Shown piece by piece: positions 1-13,149 of a stretch of DNA of 64,000 nt; within the stretch, counting starts at the first letter, position 1, and every line of letters begins with the position of its first letter. A model generated the notes under the pieces. The model worked only from the letters and a program-made list of their open reading frames with translations. It had not been told where the DNA came from and did not search any database. The stretch is from assembly GCA_036346395.1 (NCBI GenBank), contig CM070609.1, forward strand, positions 29,896,223 through 29,960,222, in the 5' to 3' direction. The position numbers were made by a program, and so were the translations under genes. The stretch comes from Hsuehochloa calcarea. Taxonomy: Eukaryota; Streptophyta; Magnoliopsida; Poales; Poaceae.

Positions 1-120
1 CTATGCTCATGAATCGCAAAAATAGACGAAATTGAAGTACTGCATACTAAGTCATGTGGAAATCTTGTAGATTTTTTCACTAAGTCGCTTCCAACGTCTA
101 GCTTTGAAAGACGCATGTAG
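1..120 (+). pseudogene. Copia pol 3' end (RNase H tail)
   Basis: The frame from base 34 reads EVLHTKSCGNLVDFFTKSLP and stops at 118-120. This resembles the last residues of Ty1/copia polyproteins, where RNase H ends in an L-A-D-x-F-T-K-S-L-P motif. Only the tail lies inside the window, so the state of the rest of pol is unknown. The normal A of LAD is a V here. An untranslated 3' region follows, then a purine-rich tract and an LTR start at 429, in the order expected for a plus-strand element. Confidence 0.75.
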
Positions 121-428
121 AATTGGAATGATGAGACTTAGAGAAGTGCAGAATTCATGGGGAGAATCTTCACGAACTCATCATTCAAACTTGATCACGA
201 AGATCGAGTGCCCAAAGAATAAATCCTGGATATTAAATGAAATTACTTGGATTGTACTATTTTTGCCTTGACGAGTTTTCCTGAAATTTCTCGGTTATGA
301 TTTTTGATGAGGCAATTCATGCAGCACAACAGAACATGTTTCATGTGCTCTTTCTCCAAATTTGTCCCACTGAAACTTTATGGAGTTTTGATGAGACATG
401 AATATGACGGATAAGTGTCTACGGGGAG

Positions 429-633
429 TGTTAAGAAACCGATCCCAAGCTAGGCAGGCCTGGCCCATAGTGGGCTTCTCATCTATCTAGTAGCATATAT
501 AAAGGGGACCCCAACCATTGCACTATAGTTTTACATAATAGCAATAAAGAGAAGCAAGAAGCCCACTCATATATATGTGTTCAATCTATTATTCTGTATT
601 TTGTGTTCTTGTATTATTTTAAGCGATTCTACA
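429..633 (+). repeat. Short copia 3' LTR (about 205 bp)
   Basis: A purine tract (ACGGGGAG) ends at 428 and the LTR begins TGTTAAGAAACC. A TATA box (TATATAAA) lies near 496-503, and the 3' edge is probably TTCTACA at 633. No upstream partner is in the window, so the edge was set by the TG...CA rule. The last 40 bases recur at 3182-3220, next to the second copy of the flanking duplication. Confidence 0.6.
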
Positions 634-1044
634 CTTGTCTACGAGGTAATCAATCAGGATGTACTCGCCAACGACGGTTTACTTAATAATTTTTATTAGG
701 TGCGTGGACATCTTCTGGCCACGCACGCACACACAAGCTAGCATTTATTATTGCAAGTGCCTACTCAGTTGCTCGTTGTCTTTACATGCATCGATCATTT
801 GCTTGTCGATCCTCGTCACTAGCTAGGCTAGCTTGTTTTCTAGTATCTGACTGACGTGCGACGGTGCGGGCTATTGGGGCAGCAAGTTTGTTGCGAGTTT
901 CCGCAGATCGAGAGGAGTTTGCGCTCGTCACCAGCTAGCGACTTAGCCAGGGGTTGTTTCACTATAGACGAGACAGCATGCGTGGCCATGGAGATCGAAC
1001 CAAGTCATGCTGCCCTTTCGTGCACCGGCCGGATCACTACGTGC
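594..1044. repeat. Flanking direct repeat, copy A
   Basis: This segment is repeated with small differences at 3182-3712, in the same orientation. It includes the end of the copia LTR and a stretch rich in CTAGCTAGC-like words. From about 700 to 1044 the two copies are nearly identical, apart from short indels such as TTTGC at 920. Copy A ends exactly where the hAT terminus begins. Confidence 0.85.
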
Positions 1045-3160
1045 CAGTGGCGGACCTAGGATTTTACCACAGGGTATGCCAAAAAAAATTTCTTATACAA
1101 TTCGGTAAAACCATATTCTAATTTGATAAAACCAAATACATTAAAGAACATGATAAGCCTTAAATTCAAAAATTAAGCTAGAAACGACGACAAATCTTGA
1201 TATAAATTGTTCAAATGAAATACAAATAATTCAAAATATAGCCATAGAAAAGACTTACAATATTACTTGTTTATCCGCCGCTTTCTGAATGACATGAATG
1301 TCTCAATTAGATCATCTTCATCAACTTGGAAGAAAATATCCCGCTGAATGAATGTGACTAGACAATCATCCAAAACACTATCACCTAGCTTATTCCTTGA
1401 CTTTATTTTTACTATAACCAATGCAGAAAAAACCCTTTCAACACTAGCAGTTGCCACCGGTAAAATCAATATCAATTTGAGAAGCAAGTAAACCATATCA
1501 TACACTTTATGCCTCTGTGTTTCAACAAGCTTAACTGAGAGATCAACAATGTTGTCTAGACCTTGGAAGCGATCATCTCGTTGCATGTCATCAATATAAT
1601 TATCAAGTTGCAATTCAAGTTTTAGCAAATCATTGTTGGAGAAATCCTTAGGATAAAATTCAGCCAATCTACGTACCTTCCGTGCATCAAAAGAAGCAAA
1701 GGAGTGGAAAGGGCTAAAGGCTGACATACAAGAGAGTAGCTCCATATTGATCTCATCAAACCGATTATCAAGCTCTTGACTAATTTGATCAATGACACCA
1801 ATGTATACTTCTCTTCTGAAATTGTCATCATTTGTTTGGTTTAGACACGGGCATACCTTGCTGATTTTCCATAAGGCACATAAGCCCCATCCATAGCGGA
1901 ACTTCAACATCATGTGTAATGCAAAAGAAGTGACCCTCTCAAGAAAATTATCCCAACCATCGGACCTCACCAAGCATTCTACTCTTTGCCACATTAACAA
2001 GTGAGATTGCATTAAGAATATCTTGATCCCTTCTCTCGCAAACACTCGGATAACTCATTTGTGTATCCAAGAATAACATACATTAAGTGCACAAAGAAAA
2101 CGAACTCAAAGGTTTCAAATGCTCCAAGCACAAAATGTATCTTTGTCCAATCATCTTTATGTGAAATATCATCACCAAGATCAATGAGCACATCATGGAT
2201 TGAGGAATACATAGTGATGATGCTACATATAGTTTTGTAATGAGAGCCCCACCGAGTCTCACCAGGCCTAGGCAAACCCATCTCTTGATTTAATCCACTC
2301 CCTGATTCAAGCTCACCACACTCTAGTGCTTTCTTGACATTCTCAAGCCTAGCATTTCGAAGCATACCATGACGCTTGCAAGAAACCCCAACCATGTTCA
2401 ACAAGATAGATACTTGATCAAAAAAAGTCTTACAATCAGTATTTCCCTTGGCAACGGCAACAAGAACTAGTTGGAGTTGATGTGCAAAGCAATGAATATA
2501 ATACGCAGAAGGTGATTCTTGCATGATTAATGTTTTCAGCCCTTTAATATCTCCTTTCATATTGCTAGCCCCATCGGCTAAAATTGCATAGGGCTCATCA
2601 CCAAGTTCTTCAATTATTTTCTTTCTAGTTTCTATGGCACAACAATGAATAATTTGGTTTTGTATCTTTGGGCTAGTTAAAGTGTAATTACCTGGAGCAT
2701 TGTTCAAGATATACTTGTTCACTTCATCACTATTTCCTGCAAGAAACTTCAACAATTCAATGAAGTTGCCTCTGTTGCTAGACTCTTCACTTTCATCATG
2801 TCCACGGAATGCCAATCCTTGATGCAAAAGAAACTTGATACATCTAAGTGAATATGTCAACCTTTTCTTGTAACGACGAAGATCCTCATCAGTCCACTTC
2901 TCAATGTGATAATCAATTGCTACCTTGGGATTCATAAAACCAATGTATCTCTCCTGAGCTGCATTGTGTGCCACAGAACCACTATGTTTGAGAAGTGCTT
3001 TGTTTCCTATATTCCAATTATTCCATCCATCAACAATAAATGTATTTGACCCAGTACCTTTCTTGAACAAGTAGCATATAAAGCAAAATACAGAATCCTT
3101 CTTTATACTATATTCAAGCCACTCATGATTATACATCCATGCTAAATTGAATCGACGAGG
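1045..3160 (-). mobile_element. hAT element with one end missing
   Basis: The left end CAGTGGCGGACCTAGGA at 1045 is a typical plant hAT terminal inverted repeat. It directly follows CTACGTGC (1037-1044), which would be one copy of an 8-bp TSD. The unoccupied site is visible in copy B near 3705-3716. The matching right TIR and second TSD are absent: the element stops shortly upstream of the transposase start and runs into copy B of the flanking repeat. It cannot be mobilised without its second end. Confidence 0.8.
1263..3136 (-). pseudogene. hAT transposase, TTF zinc-finger / DUF4371 type
   Basis: This decayed transposase lies in two overlapping minus-strand frames (2012-3136 and 1263-2045). 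The first (374 residues from an ATG at 3136) starts inside a TTF-type zinc finger (SVFCFICYLFKKG). It continues through a DUF4371-like RNase-H-fold region with ADGASNMKGD, whose Asp sits where hAT enzymes keep a catalytic acid. The second (260 residues) ends in the hAT dimerisation domain (PVATASVERVFSAL) and a basic tail. At least one and probably two frameshifts lie around 1930-2045. The family is the TTF zinc finger with HAT dimerisation group, resembling ZMYM1-like proteins. The N-terminus and element end are missing, so the copy is inactive. Confidence 0.85.
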
Positions 3161-3181
3161 TTTGTCTCAATCTTGATTACT

Positions 3182-3712
3182 TTGTATTTTGTGTTCTTGT
3201 ATTATTTTAAACGATTCTAAACTTGTTTTGATTACGCTCTTCAACCGGAGGTGGGGCAATGTTTGAAGCCGCAATTCTTTGCCTTCTTTCTCATGCGTAA
3301 TCAATCGGGATGTACTGTAAGTATGACAACGATGATTTACTCACATGCGAATAATTTTACTATAGGTGCGTGGACATCTTCTGGATGGCCACGCACGCAC
3401 ACACAAGCTAGCATTTATTGTTGCAAGTGCCTACTCAGTTGATCGTTGTCTTTACATGCATCGATCATTTGCTTGTCGATCCTCGTCACTAGCTAGGCTA
3501 GCTTGTTTTCTAGTATCTGACTGACGTGCGACGGTGCGGGCTATTGGGGCAGCAAGTTTGTTGCGAGTTTCCGCAGATCGAGAGGAGTGCGCTCGTCACC
3601 AGCTAGCGACTTAGCCAGGGGTTGTTTCACTATAGACGAGACAGCATGCGTGGCCATGGAGATCGAACCAAGTCATGCTGCCCTTTCGTGCACCGGCCGG
3701 ATCACTACGTGC
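3182..3712. repeat. Flanking direct repeat, copy B
   Basis: This is the second copy of 594-1044, carrying the same copia LTR tail at 3182-3220. It has about 50 extra bases around 3220-3295 compared with copy A. At 3712 it continues into sequence (CCACGCACG...) that in copy A is replaced by the hAT terminus, so it shows the empty insertion site. The next 150 bases (3713-3864) contain no recognisable feature. Confidence 0.85.
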
Positions 3713-3864
3713 CCACGCACGCCGGTGTTTGAAACAACAGTATATCCGACCGGCCGGAACCCCAGGCCAACACAACGAGGACCAGCTTACGTACAGTTCT
3801 AAGTGTGACTACAACGACGATTCCATCTAACACATGATGATGGCTGAGCTTCAAGAGTCAAGGA

Positions 3865-5546
3865 TGTTGGTTCTTTCGAGTGCTATTTGGTAATTTTTTA
3901 TTTTGAGAAAATAATAAATGAAAAAAGGAAAAAGAAAAGGAAATGAGGTGAGACCCACCTGTCGAGGTGGGAGAAGCCAAAGGGATAAGGCTGGAAACTT
4001 AGTCTCCAGCCCGATCCAGGCTTGCGCGTGAGACCGTTGGCTTCCGAGCGCATTGATCGGCGACATGGGGGGAGCTGCTTGGCGGCAGTAGCGCTGGTTG
4101 CGCCAGCGTTTCGGCGGCTTCGGCGCTGGTGGTTGGAAAAAGCCGCTCCTCGCCTGTGCAGTCTCTTGGCTTGAAGCCTCCTCCCTCACCTTCTTTATGG
4201 ATTCGAAAAAATTAGAGGGTCCCCCTCTGTGTTTTGGGCTTATTCTTCTGTCATTAAGCTTCGGCTTTTGGATCTTTGATTTGCTGCGCTGCCTTATTTG
4301 CCTTGGCGCTTGCAGCATTAAAGTTCTACTCTTCCTCCTTGTGCAAATCCCTATTTGGTTAATTGCGTCATCTTTCTATTGAGATTACTACAAGGAAATT
4401 TAGGGTTTTTGCCTTTAAGGATTGGACTTGACTGGTCTTAGGCTTGATTTTGGTGACGAAGAAGAACCTCGGTTTGGTTCTTGGTGACTGGTGCTCTTGG
4501 GGTGCATTCTGGCCAGTGCACCTTCAGTGGTCTTGTGCGGCATCCCCTGTACCTCGACTTCGTCTTTCGGTGTGTCCCGGATTGCGAAGATTGGCATTGT
4601 ATCTCCGTCAACCTTGTCTGGTGTTTTGCGGCACAACGAGGCAATAGATTTTTTGAGACAACACCATTTGGCGTGCCTTGCCCGGTTCTTCTCGATGGCT
4701 TTGATTGCCATCAGATTTGTATCACAACATTCCATTTTTATTATCTCTTTGCATATGTTTCGTTCTAGTTAGAGTTTCATACTGTGAGTATTTGTCTGAT
4801 ATCTCTACTGGGATATATTGCAAAGTGATACTGTGGGCTTGGGTTTAATGCTCAATGAGGATGATGTCTTGTACTGAAATTGATTAGATAACTAGTTCAG
4901 TTTTGAGCTCTATTTGAGTAGCTTACTACTGTCATTTGATATCTGGATGTTCATTTTGTTACTTTTGGTTGTGGTCAAGTGATCTGGACCATGCTGTTAT
5001 GTGATATTTAGCAATTAATCATTTATTTGCTTGCTCTACTGTTAGCCAAAAAGGCTGAATTTGTGATTCTATGAATCTTATGCACTAAGGGTTGATCACT
5101 GTTCTGTTGGCTAACTTGAGTGTTCATTCTACCATCTTTGTACTTTGGTGAACTTATGTTGGCTGAAAGCTTAAATTGTTGTCCATTGTGTATGAAATCA
5201 ATTTTGATAGTTTAGTAAAGCAATACTTAGAGCTCAAAGTCTGAATTCTGGTTGTCTTATCTAATTTGTGAAGAGTATAGATAAAAGTAGCGAGATGGCC
5301 AAGAGTACATCTTTTGCAACTCTACATCTGAGAGCAATAACCAAAATTTTAAATATGAGCATTATGCTTATTTTAATTGTCCATATGATCTATGTGTTGA
5401 GCATATTATTCTGTTTAAATGGCTTGGAGAATTTACATGTGCATATGTTAATTTTTTTTCGTTTAGATGCTGCTAGAATTATGCTTTAATTATGATTAAT
5501 ATTGCTAGAATTAATTCTGAATTTTAGTAAAACCGCTATATTTACA
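3865..5546 (+). repeat. 5' LTR of copia element
   Basis: It begins TGTTGGTTCTTTCGAG and ends CGCTATATTTACA. It aligns along its whole length with 9765-11421, with many substitutions and short indels. Several 60-160-codon open frames on both strands are not conserved between the two LTRs and are not genes. The bases after the LTR (TGAACTCAG) are not a clear match to the usual initiator-Met tRNA primer site. Confidence 0.85.
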
Positions 5547-5574
5547 TGAACTCAGAAAACATGTACTTAAAGAA

Positions 5575-8500
5575 ATGGCTTCTTCGTCTCATGTTGTTAA
5601 GCCGGAAGTGTTTGACGGTGCCAACTTTAAACGTTGGCAGGCTAAAACTAAGTTATGGCTGACTGATCTCAGAAATTTCTGGGTCATTTCAAATCCTCCA
5701 ATGTTCCCATTGAAAACTTCTAAAATGACGCGGTGGGAAGATGCAAAAAATTCAGTCTTAACTCATTTGTTAGCCATCTTATCCAACTAGATGTTCGATG
5801 TGTACATTAACTTCACAGATGCCAAGCAACTCTAAGATGAACTGGATGAGAAATATCCCGAAGGGGATAATGGGAATGAGTCTTTTATAACTGCTACCTA
5901 CTTAAACTTTAAGATGGTTGAGGGGCGGTCGGTGTTGGAGCAGCTCCATCAGCTACAACTCCATGTACGTGACTTAAGTCATTACGACTGCACCTTACCT
6001 GAGAAGTTTCAAGTAAATGTCATCTTGACTAAGTTATCGCCCTCGTGGTATGACTTTGTGATTGCTCGTAGACATATAAAGGAGCGCTTGACTCTCCATG
6101 AGTTGTCAGCTGTTATTAATGTCGAGAGCGCGCAAGATATGGTGACGGTACAAAAAATACTCAAGTTCAGGCTCATCAGGTGGAGGTCAAGAGTGTTGGA
6201 GGCTTTGGGAAACCGAAATTCAAGAATCTGCCCCAGAACAAGTTCCAAGGAAAGAAAAGAAGGAGGAGGAGGAGATTGTCTCCTTCGTTTGTGGAGTGGT
6301 TGGTCATAAATCCAACCATTGTCACCATCGTAAAGGCAATGTTCCTTCTTCTGGTCAGCGTAAAGGCCGTAAGGCTGAATTGAATGTCGCACTGGCTAGT
6401 TCCAGTTCAAAAGGGTATGTATCTCAGGCTTTATGACAGTCCATTTATTGACTAGTGGATTGATACAGGTGCTACTAGACATATATGTGTTGATCAATCG
6501 TGTTTCTCTTTATTTCAAGGAATAAAGCTTATATTTGAGTCCAATAAGGTCGTGTTGACCAAATTTGGTAATTTTGTTGGCAAATGCTATGATAGAGGAT
6601 GCATATTTCGCTTATCTATTCTAGATTTCAATAATGTAAACATTTTTAATGTTTCTCATTGCAATAAAATTCATGATGTTTGTCATTCTCGTTTATGTCA
6701 TGTTAACTTTGAAGCCATTGTGCGGTTAAGCAAAATGAATTTAATTTCAAGCTATAATTATGAGAAGAGTTCTAAGTGTGAAGTGTGTGTGCAAGCTAAG
6801 CAACCCTGAAAACCTTTTCGTAGTGTTGAAGGGCGAAGCACCTCTCCACTTGAGCTAATCCATTCTGATATTTGTGAGATGAATAGAATATTAACTAAAG
6901 GTGGCAAACGTTATTCTCTAACTCTCATAGATGATGCGACTAAGTGTTGCTACATTTACTTACTTAAGTCGAAAGATGAAGCATTAGAACGCTTTGAAAT
7001 CTTTAAAGCCGAAGTGGAAAATCAACTATAAAAGAAAATCAAACGATTAAGGTCAGACTGAGGCGGTGAATACTCTCAATTCTGTGAAGAAAGTAGAATA
7101 ATTCATGAAATTAATCCACCATACTCACCCCAATCGAATGGAATAGCCGAAAGGAAGAACCAAACTATTTGTGACTTGATTAATGCCATGCTACAAAATT
7201 CAGGTATGTCGTACTATTGGTGGGGTGAAGCAGTTCTCACAGCTAATTATGTTCTAAATAGAGTGTCGCCTCGCAATCAGGAGGAAACACCTTATAAAGG
7301 ATGGAAGGGGAAAAAATCTAACTTATCATTTCTTCGAACTTGGGGATACCTTGCAAAAGTGTATGTACCTTTATCGAAAAAAAGAAAGCTTGGTCCTAAG
7401 ACTGTTGATCGTGTCTTTCTAGGGTATGCTAAAAAAACACGGCTAATAGATTTCTAGTGGTCAAAGCCGATGTGAGTGACACCACTACAAATGTAATGAT
7501 GGAATATTGTGAGGCGACATTCTTTGAACATGTGTTTCCTATGAGACCCAATGAAGTCATTGACCCTAATGGTTTAGTTGAACACTTTATTTTTCCTAGT
7601 GTAGATAACACTGCTCCAGAATTGGAGTTGAGGAGGAGTAAGAGGCAGATGACTGAAAAGTCTTTTAGCAATGACTATGTCACCTATGTCGTGGATGATG
7701 AACCACGAACCCTTTCAGAGGCATACACATCCTCGGATGTGGATTACTGGAGGGAAGCAGTCCATAGCGAGATGCATTCCATCATAGCTAGTGGAACGTG
7801 GGAGGTTGTGGACCTCCCATCTGGATATAAGCTAGTGGGCTGCAAATGGATCTTTAAAAGAAAACGTAGACCTGATGGTACTATAGAAAAGTACAAGACC
7901 AATTTAGCGGCTAAGGGTTTCACACAAAAAGAGGGTGAAGACCATTTTGATACATACTATTTTGTGGCTCGTTTGACCACAATTCGAGTGCTGTTAGCAC
8001 AAGCTGCAGCATATAAACTCCAAATACATCAAATAGATGTAAAGACGGCTTTCCTAAATGGAGAGTTGGATGAGGATATTTATATGCAACAGCCCGATGG
8101 TTTTGTGGTTGAAGGGCAAGAGAAGAAATTATGTCGATTGATTAAATCCTTGTATAGCCTAAAGCAAGCTCCCAAGCAATGACACAAAAAATTTGATAGT
8201 ACTCTAACATCGGTCGGCTTTTGTGTAAACGAAGCCGATAAATGTGTCTACTATCGATTTAGTGGGGCAAATGTGTCATTCTGTTTCTTTACATGGATGA
8301 CATATTGCTTTTTGGGACCAACATGGATGCAGTCAATAAAACAAAGTCTTTTCTCTCCTAGAATTTTGATATGAAAGATCTGGTGAAGTTGATGTTATTT
8401 TAAACATCAAGCTGATAAAAGACGATAACGAAATTGTTCTTTCATAATCCCATTATGTGGACAAGGTTCTAACCAGATTTGGATTAATATATTGTAAGTC

Positions 8501-9230
8501 AGCGGCCACACCCTTTGATCCAAATGTTAAGCTACATAAAAACACTGGATATGGAAAAGACCAGCTTAAATATTCTCAAATAATTGGATCCTTAATGTAT
8601 CTAATTAATGCAACGAGACCTGACATCTCATATGCTATAAGCAAATTGAGTCGTTATACATCCAATCTAAGAGATGATAATTGGATAGCACTAGAGAGGG
8701 TACTTAGGTACCTTAAGGGACCACAAATTTGTGAACATATTATTCTGGCCATCCGCTAGTCTTAGAAGGATTCAATTATTCTAATTGGATTAGTGACTCA
8801 GATAACATGAAGGCTAAGAGTGACTATGTTTTCACTCTACCAGGTGGGGCTGTTTCGTGGAAGTCTTCTAAACAGACTATCCTTACATTATCAACCATGG
8901 AGACTGAGCTGGTCTAGACTCAGCGGCTGTAGACGCAGAATGGATTAGAGAATTTCTTTCTGACCTACCTGTGCTGGAAATGCCAATTCCAGCTGGATTA
9001 ACCTACTGTGATAACCAAACCGTTCTGGTTAAGGTGAAGAGTAGGAAGGGCAATATGAAGTTCTCAAAACATATAAAGAGGCAACTTAAGTTGGTAAGTC
9101 ATACCAGAGAGACGTGTGTAATTTCTGTGGAATACATCTAGTCTGGAAGGAATTTGGTAGATCCTTTCACCAAAGGATTGATGCGGAAGGCCATCCTTGT
9201 AGCATCTAAGGGAATGGGGCTCATACCCAT
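5575..9230 (+). pseudogene. Copia gag-pol, broken
   Basis: Gag starts at ATG 5575 (MASSSHVVKPEVFDGANF) and is first broken by a stop at 5788. A degenerate zinc knuckle (CGVVGHKSNHC) lies near 6290. The protease motif DTGATRHI is near 6468. Integrase runs about 6680-7290 with an H-H-C-C finger (RLCH...CEVC), HSDI, and PYSPQSNGIAERKNQT. Reverse transcriptase runs about 7740-8450 with YMDD at 8290-8301. RNase H runs about 8757-9180, ending in DPFTKGL. In-frame stops occur near 6808, 7029, 7062, 8180 and 8917 with frameshifts between them. All domains are present in copia order, but no intact polyprotein is possible. Confidence 0.88.
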
Positions 9231-9764
9231 GTAAAGGCTCACATTGGTGGTAACCTATCATAGTAGATCGGAGATCCCGTGAACTAAGCTCTAGGACAAC
9301 AAACTGTGTGGGATTATAGAGCACATCTAAAGGGTCCCATTAGCTGCAGTGCTCTTTCTGTATGGAATGTTGAGCAATAGCTCTTAATGAATTCAAGACC
9401 TATATGACATCAGGAATCGTCCTACAGGATTCCCTGAAGAATTCACCTACTTGAGTATGATCGTGAGGTCGCGATTAAATGAAGAAAATGGTATACTTTC
9501 TTAAGTACTCATGAGCTAGATACGGGGACATGACCATAACATCCCAACCTGAGAGGGAAAATGGCAACAACCCAGTACAAAATGTAACTTGGGCAAAAAT
9601 TCTCACACCAAGGTATTGGATCAAGGCGTAGTCCTTTGTCCGTGCAGAGTCGTAGTCCTTGTTGCTAGGCTTTGGGTTCAAATCAGCAAGGTACCCATCG
9701 TCGAACAACTGAATGTTAAATAAGACTTGAACAACTTTTATCAAACTGATAAATTGGTGGGGAC

Positions 9765-11421
9765 TGTTGGTTTTTTCGAGGGCTATTTGGTAATTTCTCA
9801 TTTTGAGAAAAGAATAAATGGAGAAGGGAAAAGGAAATGAGTGGGACCCACTTGTCGGTGGGAGAAGCCAAAGGGATAAGGCTGGAGAGTCTCTAGCCCG
9901 ATGCAAGCTTGCGCGTGAGGCCACTGGCTTCTGAGCGCATCGATCAACGACATGGGGGAGCTGCTTGGCGGCGGTAGCATTGGTCGCGCCAGCGGCCCGA
10001 CGGCTTCGGCGCTGGTGGTTGGAAAAAGGAGCTCCTCGCCTGCGTCGTATTTTGGCTTGAAGCCTCCTCCCTCTCCTTCTTTTGGGATTCAAAAAAAAAT
10101 CAGAGGGCTCCCCTTCGTGTTTTGGGCTTCTTCTTCTTTGATTGAGCTTCGGCCTTTGGATCTTTGATTTGCTGTGCTTCCTTGTTTGCCTTGGCGCTGG
10201 CAGTAGTAAAGTTCTACCCTTCCTCCTTGTGTAAATCCCTATTTGGTTCCTTGCGTCATCTTTCTGTTGAGATTGTTGCAAGGAAATTTGGGGTTTTTGC
10301 CTTTAAGGATTGGACTCTATTAGTCTTTGGCTTGATTTTGGTGACGACGAAGAACCTCGGTTTGGTTCTTGGTGACTGGTGCTCTTGGGGTGCATTCTAG
10401 CCGGTGTATCTTCAGTGGTCTTGTGCGGCATCCCCTGTACCTCGACTTCGTCTTTTGGTGTGCCCGGGATTGCAAAGATTGGTATTGTATTTCCGTCAAC
10501 CTCGTTTGGTGATTTACAACACAACGAGGCAATATGTTTTTTTACAGCGCCATTTGGCGCGCCTTGCCCGGTTCTTCTCGATGGCTTTGATTGCCATCAG
10601 CTTTGTGAGTATCACAGCAATCCATTTTTATTATCTCTTTGCATATGTTATGTTTTGGTTAGAGTTTCATACTGTAAGTATTTGTCCGATATCTCTACGG
10701 GAATATATTGCAAAGTGATGTTGTGGGCTTGGGTTTAATGCTCATTGAGGATGATGTCTTGTACTGGAATCGATTAGATAACTAGTTCAATTTTGAGCTC
10801 TATTAGAGTAGCTTACTACTGTCATTTGATATCTGGATGTTCATTTTGTTACTTTCAGTTGTGATCAACTGATCTAGACCATGCTATTCTGTGATTTTTA
10901 GCAGCTAATCATTTATTTGCTTGCTCCACTGTTAGCCAAAAAGGTTTTAAGGCTAAATTTGTGATTATGTGAATCTTATGCACTAAGGGTTGATCACTGT
11001 TCTGTTTGCTAACTTGAGTGTTGATTCTGTCATCTTGTACTTTTGTGAACTTCAATTGGCCGAAAGCTTACATTTTTGTCTATTGTGTATGAAATCAATT
11101 TTGATAGTTTAGTAAAGCAATACTTAGAGCTCAAAGTCTGAATACTTAGAGTATAGACAAAAGTAGCGAGAAGGACAATAGTACATCTTGTACAACTCTA
11201 CATCTGAGAGCAATAACCAAAATTTTAAATTTGAGCATTATGCTGATTTTAATTGTCGACATGATCTGTGTGTTGAGCATATTATTCTGCTTAAATGATT
11301 TGGAGAATTTACATATGTATATGTTAATTTTGTCATTTAAATGTTGCTGGAATTATGCTTTAATTACAATTAATATTACTGTAATTAATTCTAAATATTT
11401 ACTAAAACCGCTATATTTACA
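9765..11421 (+). repeat. 3' LTR of copia element
   Basis: It is the partner of 3865-5546, beginning TGTTGGTTTTTTCGAG and ending CGCTATATTTACA. It is about 25 bp shorter than the 5' LTR because of small deletions. The preceding 520 bases (9241-9764) are the post-pol untranslated region and purine tract. Confidence 0.85.
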
Positions 11422-13149
11422 GGAAAGAACACCAGTTACCATGGAGAATGGACAACGCTTAATTTCTTCTCCCATTTCCATATATAGCGGTCGATTGATA
11501 CGAAGGGTCGATTGGCTTATATGTATGTTGGCACAATGCCACATGTAGCCGTAGCTCCAACACGGCACATCCGGACCAATTAGTAGCTGTGCCATCGATC
11601 AATCATCATATGCGAGCAAGCCCATACATGTTTTGAGCCGATTCGCGCGCAAAAAAACATGTGCGGCGGCTAGCTGATGAGCATTCCGCGTGCGGGTTCC
11701 GCTGCGTGCTCAACCGCAACTCGTTTGAGGACCGAGCTTTGCTCGGTTGATTGCTTCGCCAGGCGTGCGAGCAACCCGCCCAGGTTGCCTGACCTACCTA
11801 TTTCGGTGGCTTCAGGGCCATTCAGGTTGTTCAAGTAGTGCACGTACAGGTATGTGCATTCAGTTGTTCTAACGTGTGTCGGTTGAAAACGAGAATAATA
11901 TTTTAATTCTATATTTTAATAGAACGTGGATATTATAAAAAACTAATGATGCATAAATCAGTAGTAACAGTAGGCAACTCATTGTATTTCACAATATACA
12001 CAAAAAAAAAGAGAATGTAACAAGTCAATCAGTCGCACGAAAGACTTATAGTTGAGTTCGATGAAGAACAGGAAGCAGCGCAGACGCAGACGAATCAGCC
12101 ACACGAGCGGTCGCGCAGATGTGCGCTGCCCAGAAACCTTATTGTCGTCCCCGTGCGGTCTTCACGGTGCACGCCGAGAAGAAGAGTCGACAAGGTTCAG
12201 ACGGCGCAGTACCACAGCTTAGGTTTGCAGAGGAAGAAGAGAAGGAATGGAGGCAGCGTCTATGCGCAATGCTCTAGACGTCTTCAGACATATATATAGA
12301 GATGCAGACTGGTAACTGACTGATTAAATAGCTATTTACCCACTAGTAACTAACACACTTAACCAGCCATTTACACATTAGTAACTGCCTGTCATCATCA
12401 CCCAATAAAGTCTCAAATTCAAACATTTGAATCTTATTCAAACAGAGAGAGATGCATAGTTCAGCAAAAACAAGGTGGACTGTCTGCCAAGTGGCGCGCC
12501 ACATCACGGCACGGTTGCAAGTCACAAGTCACGCGATTTTTTCAAGTGAAAATACGCGAATGCGCGCGCACATGTGTGTTTAGCCATAACCCTTCTCGTG
12601 TCATCCTCATCCATATGTCACATGTTTCAAAGAGTGGCAATAGCTCCACTTTATATGTTGATCACATCCACTTTGCCTTATCAATATAGTACTAAATAAT
12701 ATATGTTTTAAAACTATAGAAAATGGGCCTATTTCCAATAATGTGCACGCTATGTGATGTTTAAACTTTCATTTTCAGATTAAATGTGTATTAAGAACAC
12801 ACTCACGTGTGTATTTGGGTGGGTGTGCATGAGTAGTGTGTGTGGAGTGTGTGGGTGCGTGTACACTCAGAAAAAAACCGCAACTCGTTGCTGCAACGAC
12901 ATAACACATGCAAAGAGAGGCAAGGCCGCCTACCGTTTCATCCACCGGCCGGATCGAGCTGGTGAGTCAAGAACTCGAGATAGCTCGCACACGGCGCTTC
13001 CTTACACGAGCGGCGTGCCGTCAATCTTCCACTGGGGGCCGATGCTGTTGTCCATCGCCGCGCGATCTCTCTCAGTGACGTGAAGATCGACACGGCTCGC
13101 GCGCATAGGTTGTTTGGCCGTGCGGATTACTGAGCAAATGGCGACGCAG
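11422..13149. other. Intergenic, no gene recognised
   Basis: I see no convincing gene. On the minus strand about 12040-12400 has a TATA-like run (CTATATATATG near 12290-12300) followed by a C/T-rich leader, as in the promoter part of a copia LTR, but no LTR edges or TSD were found. A GT-rich stretch lies at 12785-12865. The short open frames here are not supported by any family match. Confidence 0.4.

Larger units (their letters stand above)
3865..11421 (+). mobile_element. Copia retrotransposon with long LTRs, degenerate
   Basis: The element has two LTRs (3865-5546 and 9765-11421) and a 4.2-kb internal region with copia gene order gag, protease, integrase, reverse transcriptase, RNase H. 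AAGGA precedes the left LTR. AGGA follows the right LTR if its terminal A is counted as flank, so the TSD is imperfect. A purine tract (GGTGGGGAC) precedes the right LTR. Stops and frameshifts throughout the coding region and indels between the LTRs show that it is old and non-autonomous. Confidence 0.88.

Noticed and set aside
4098..4772. Several 90-155-codon frames in the copia LTR
   Set aside because: The corresponding frames in the other LTR (9952-10738) are broken at different points, so they are not conserved.
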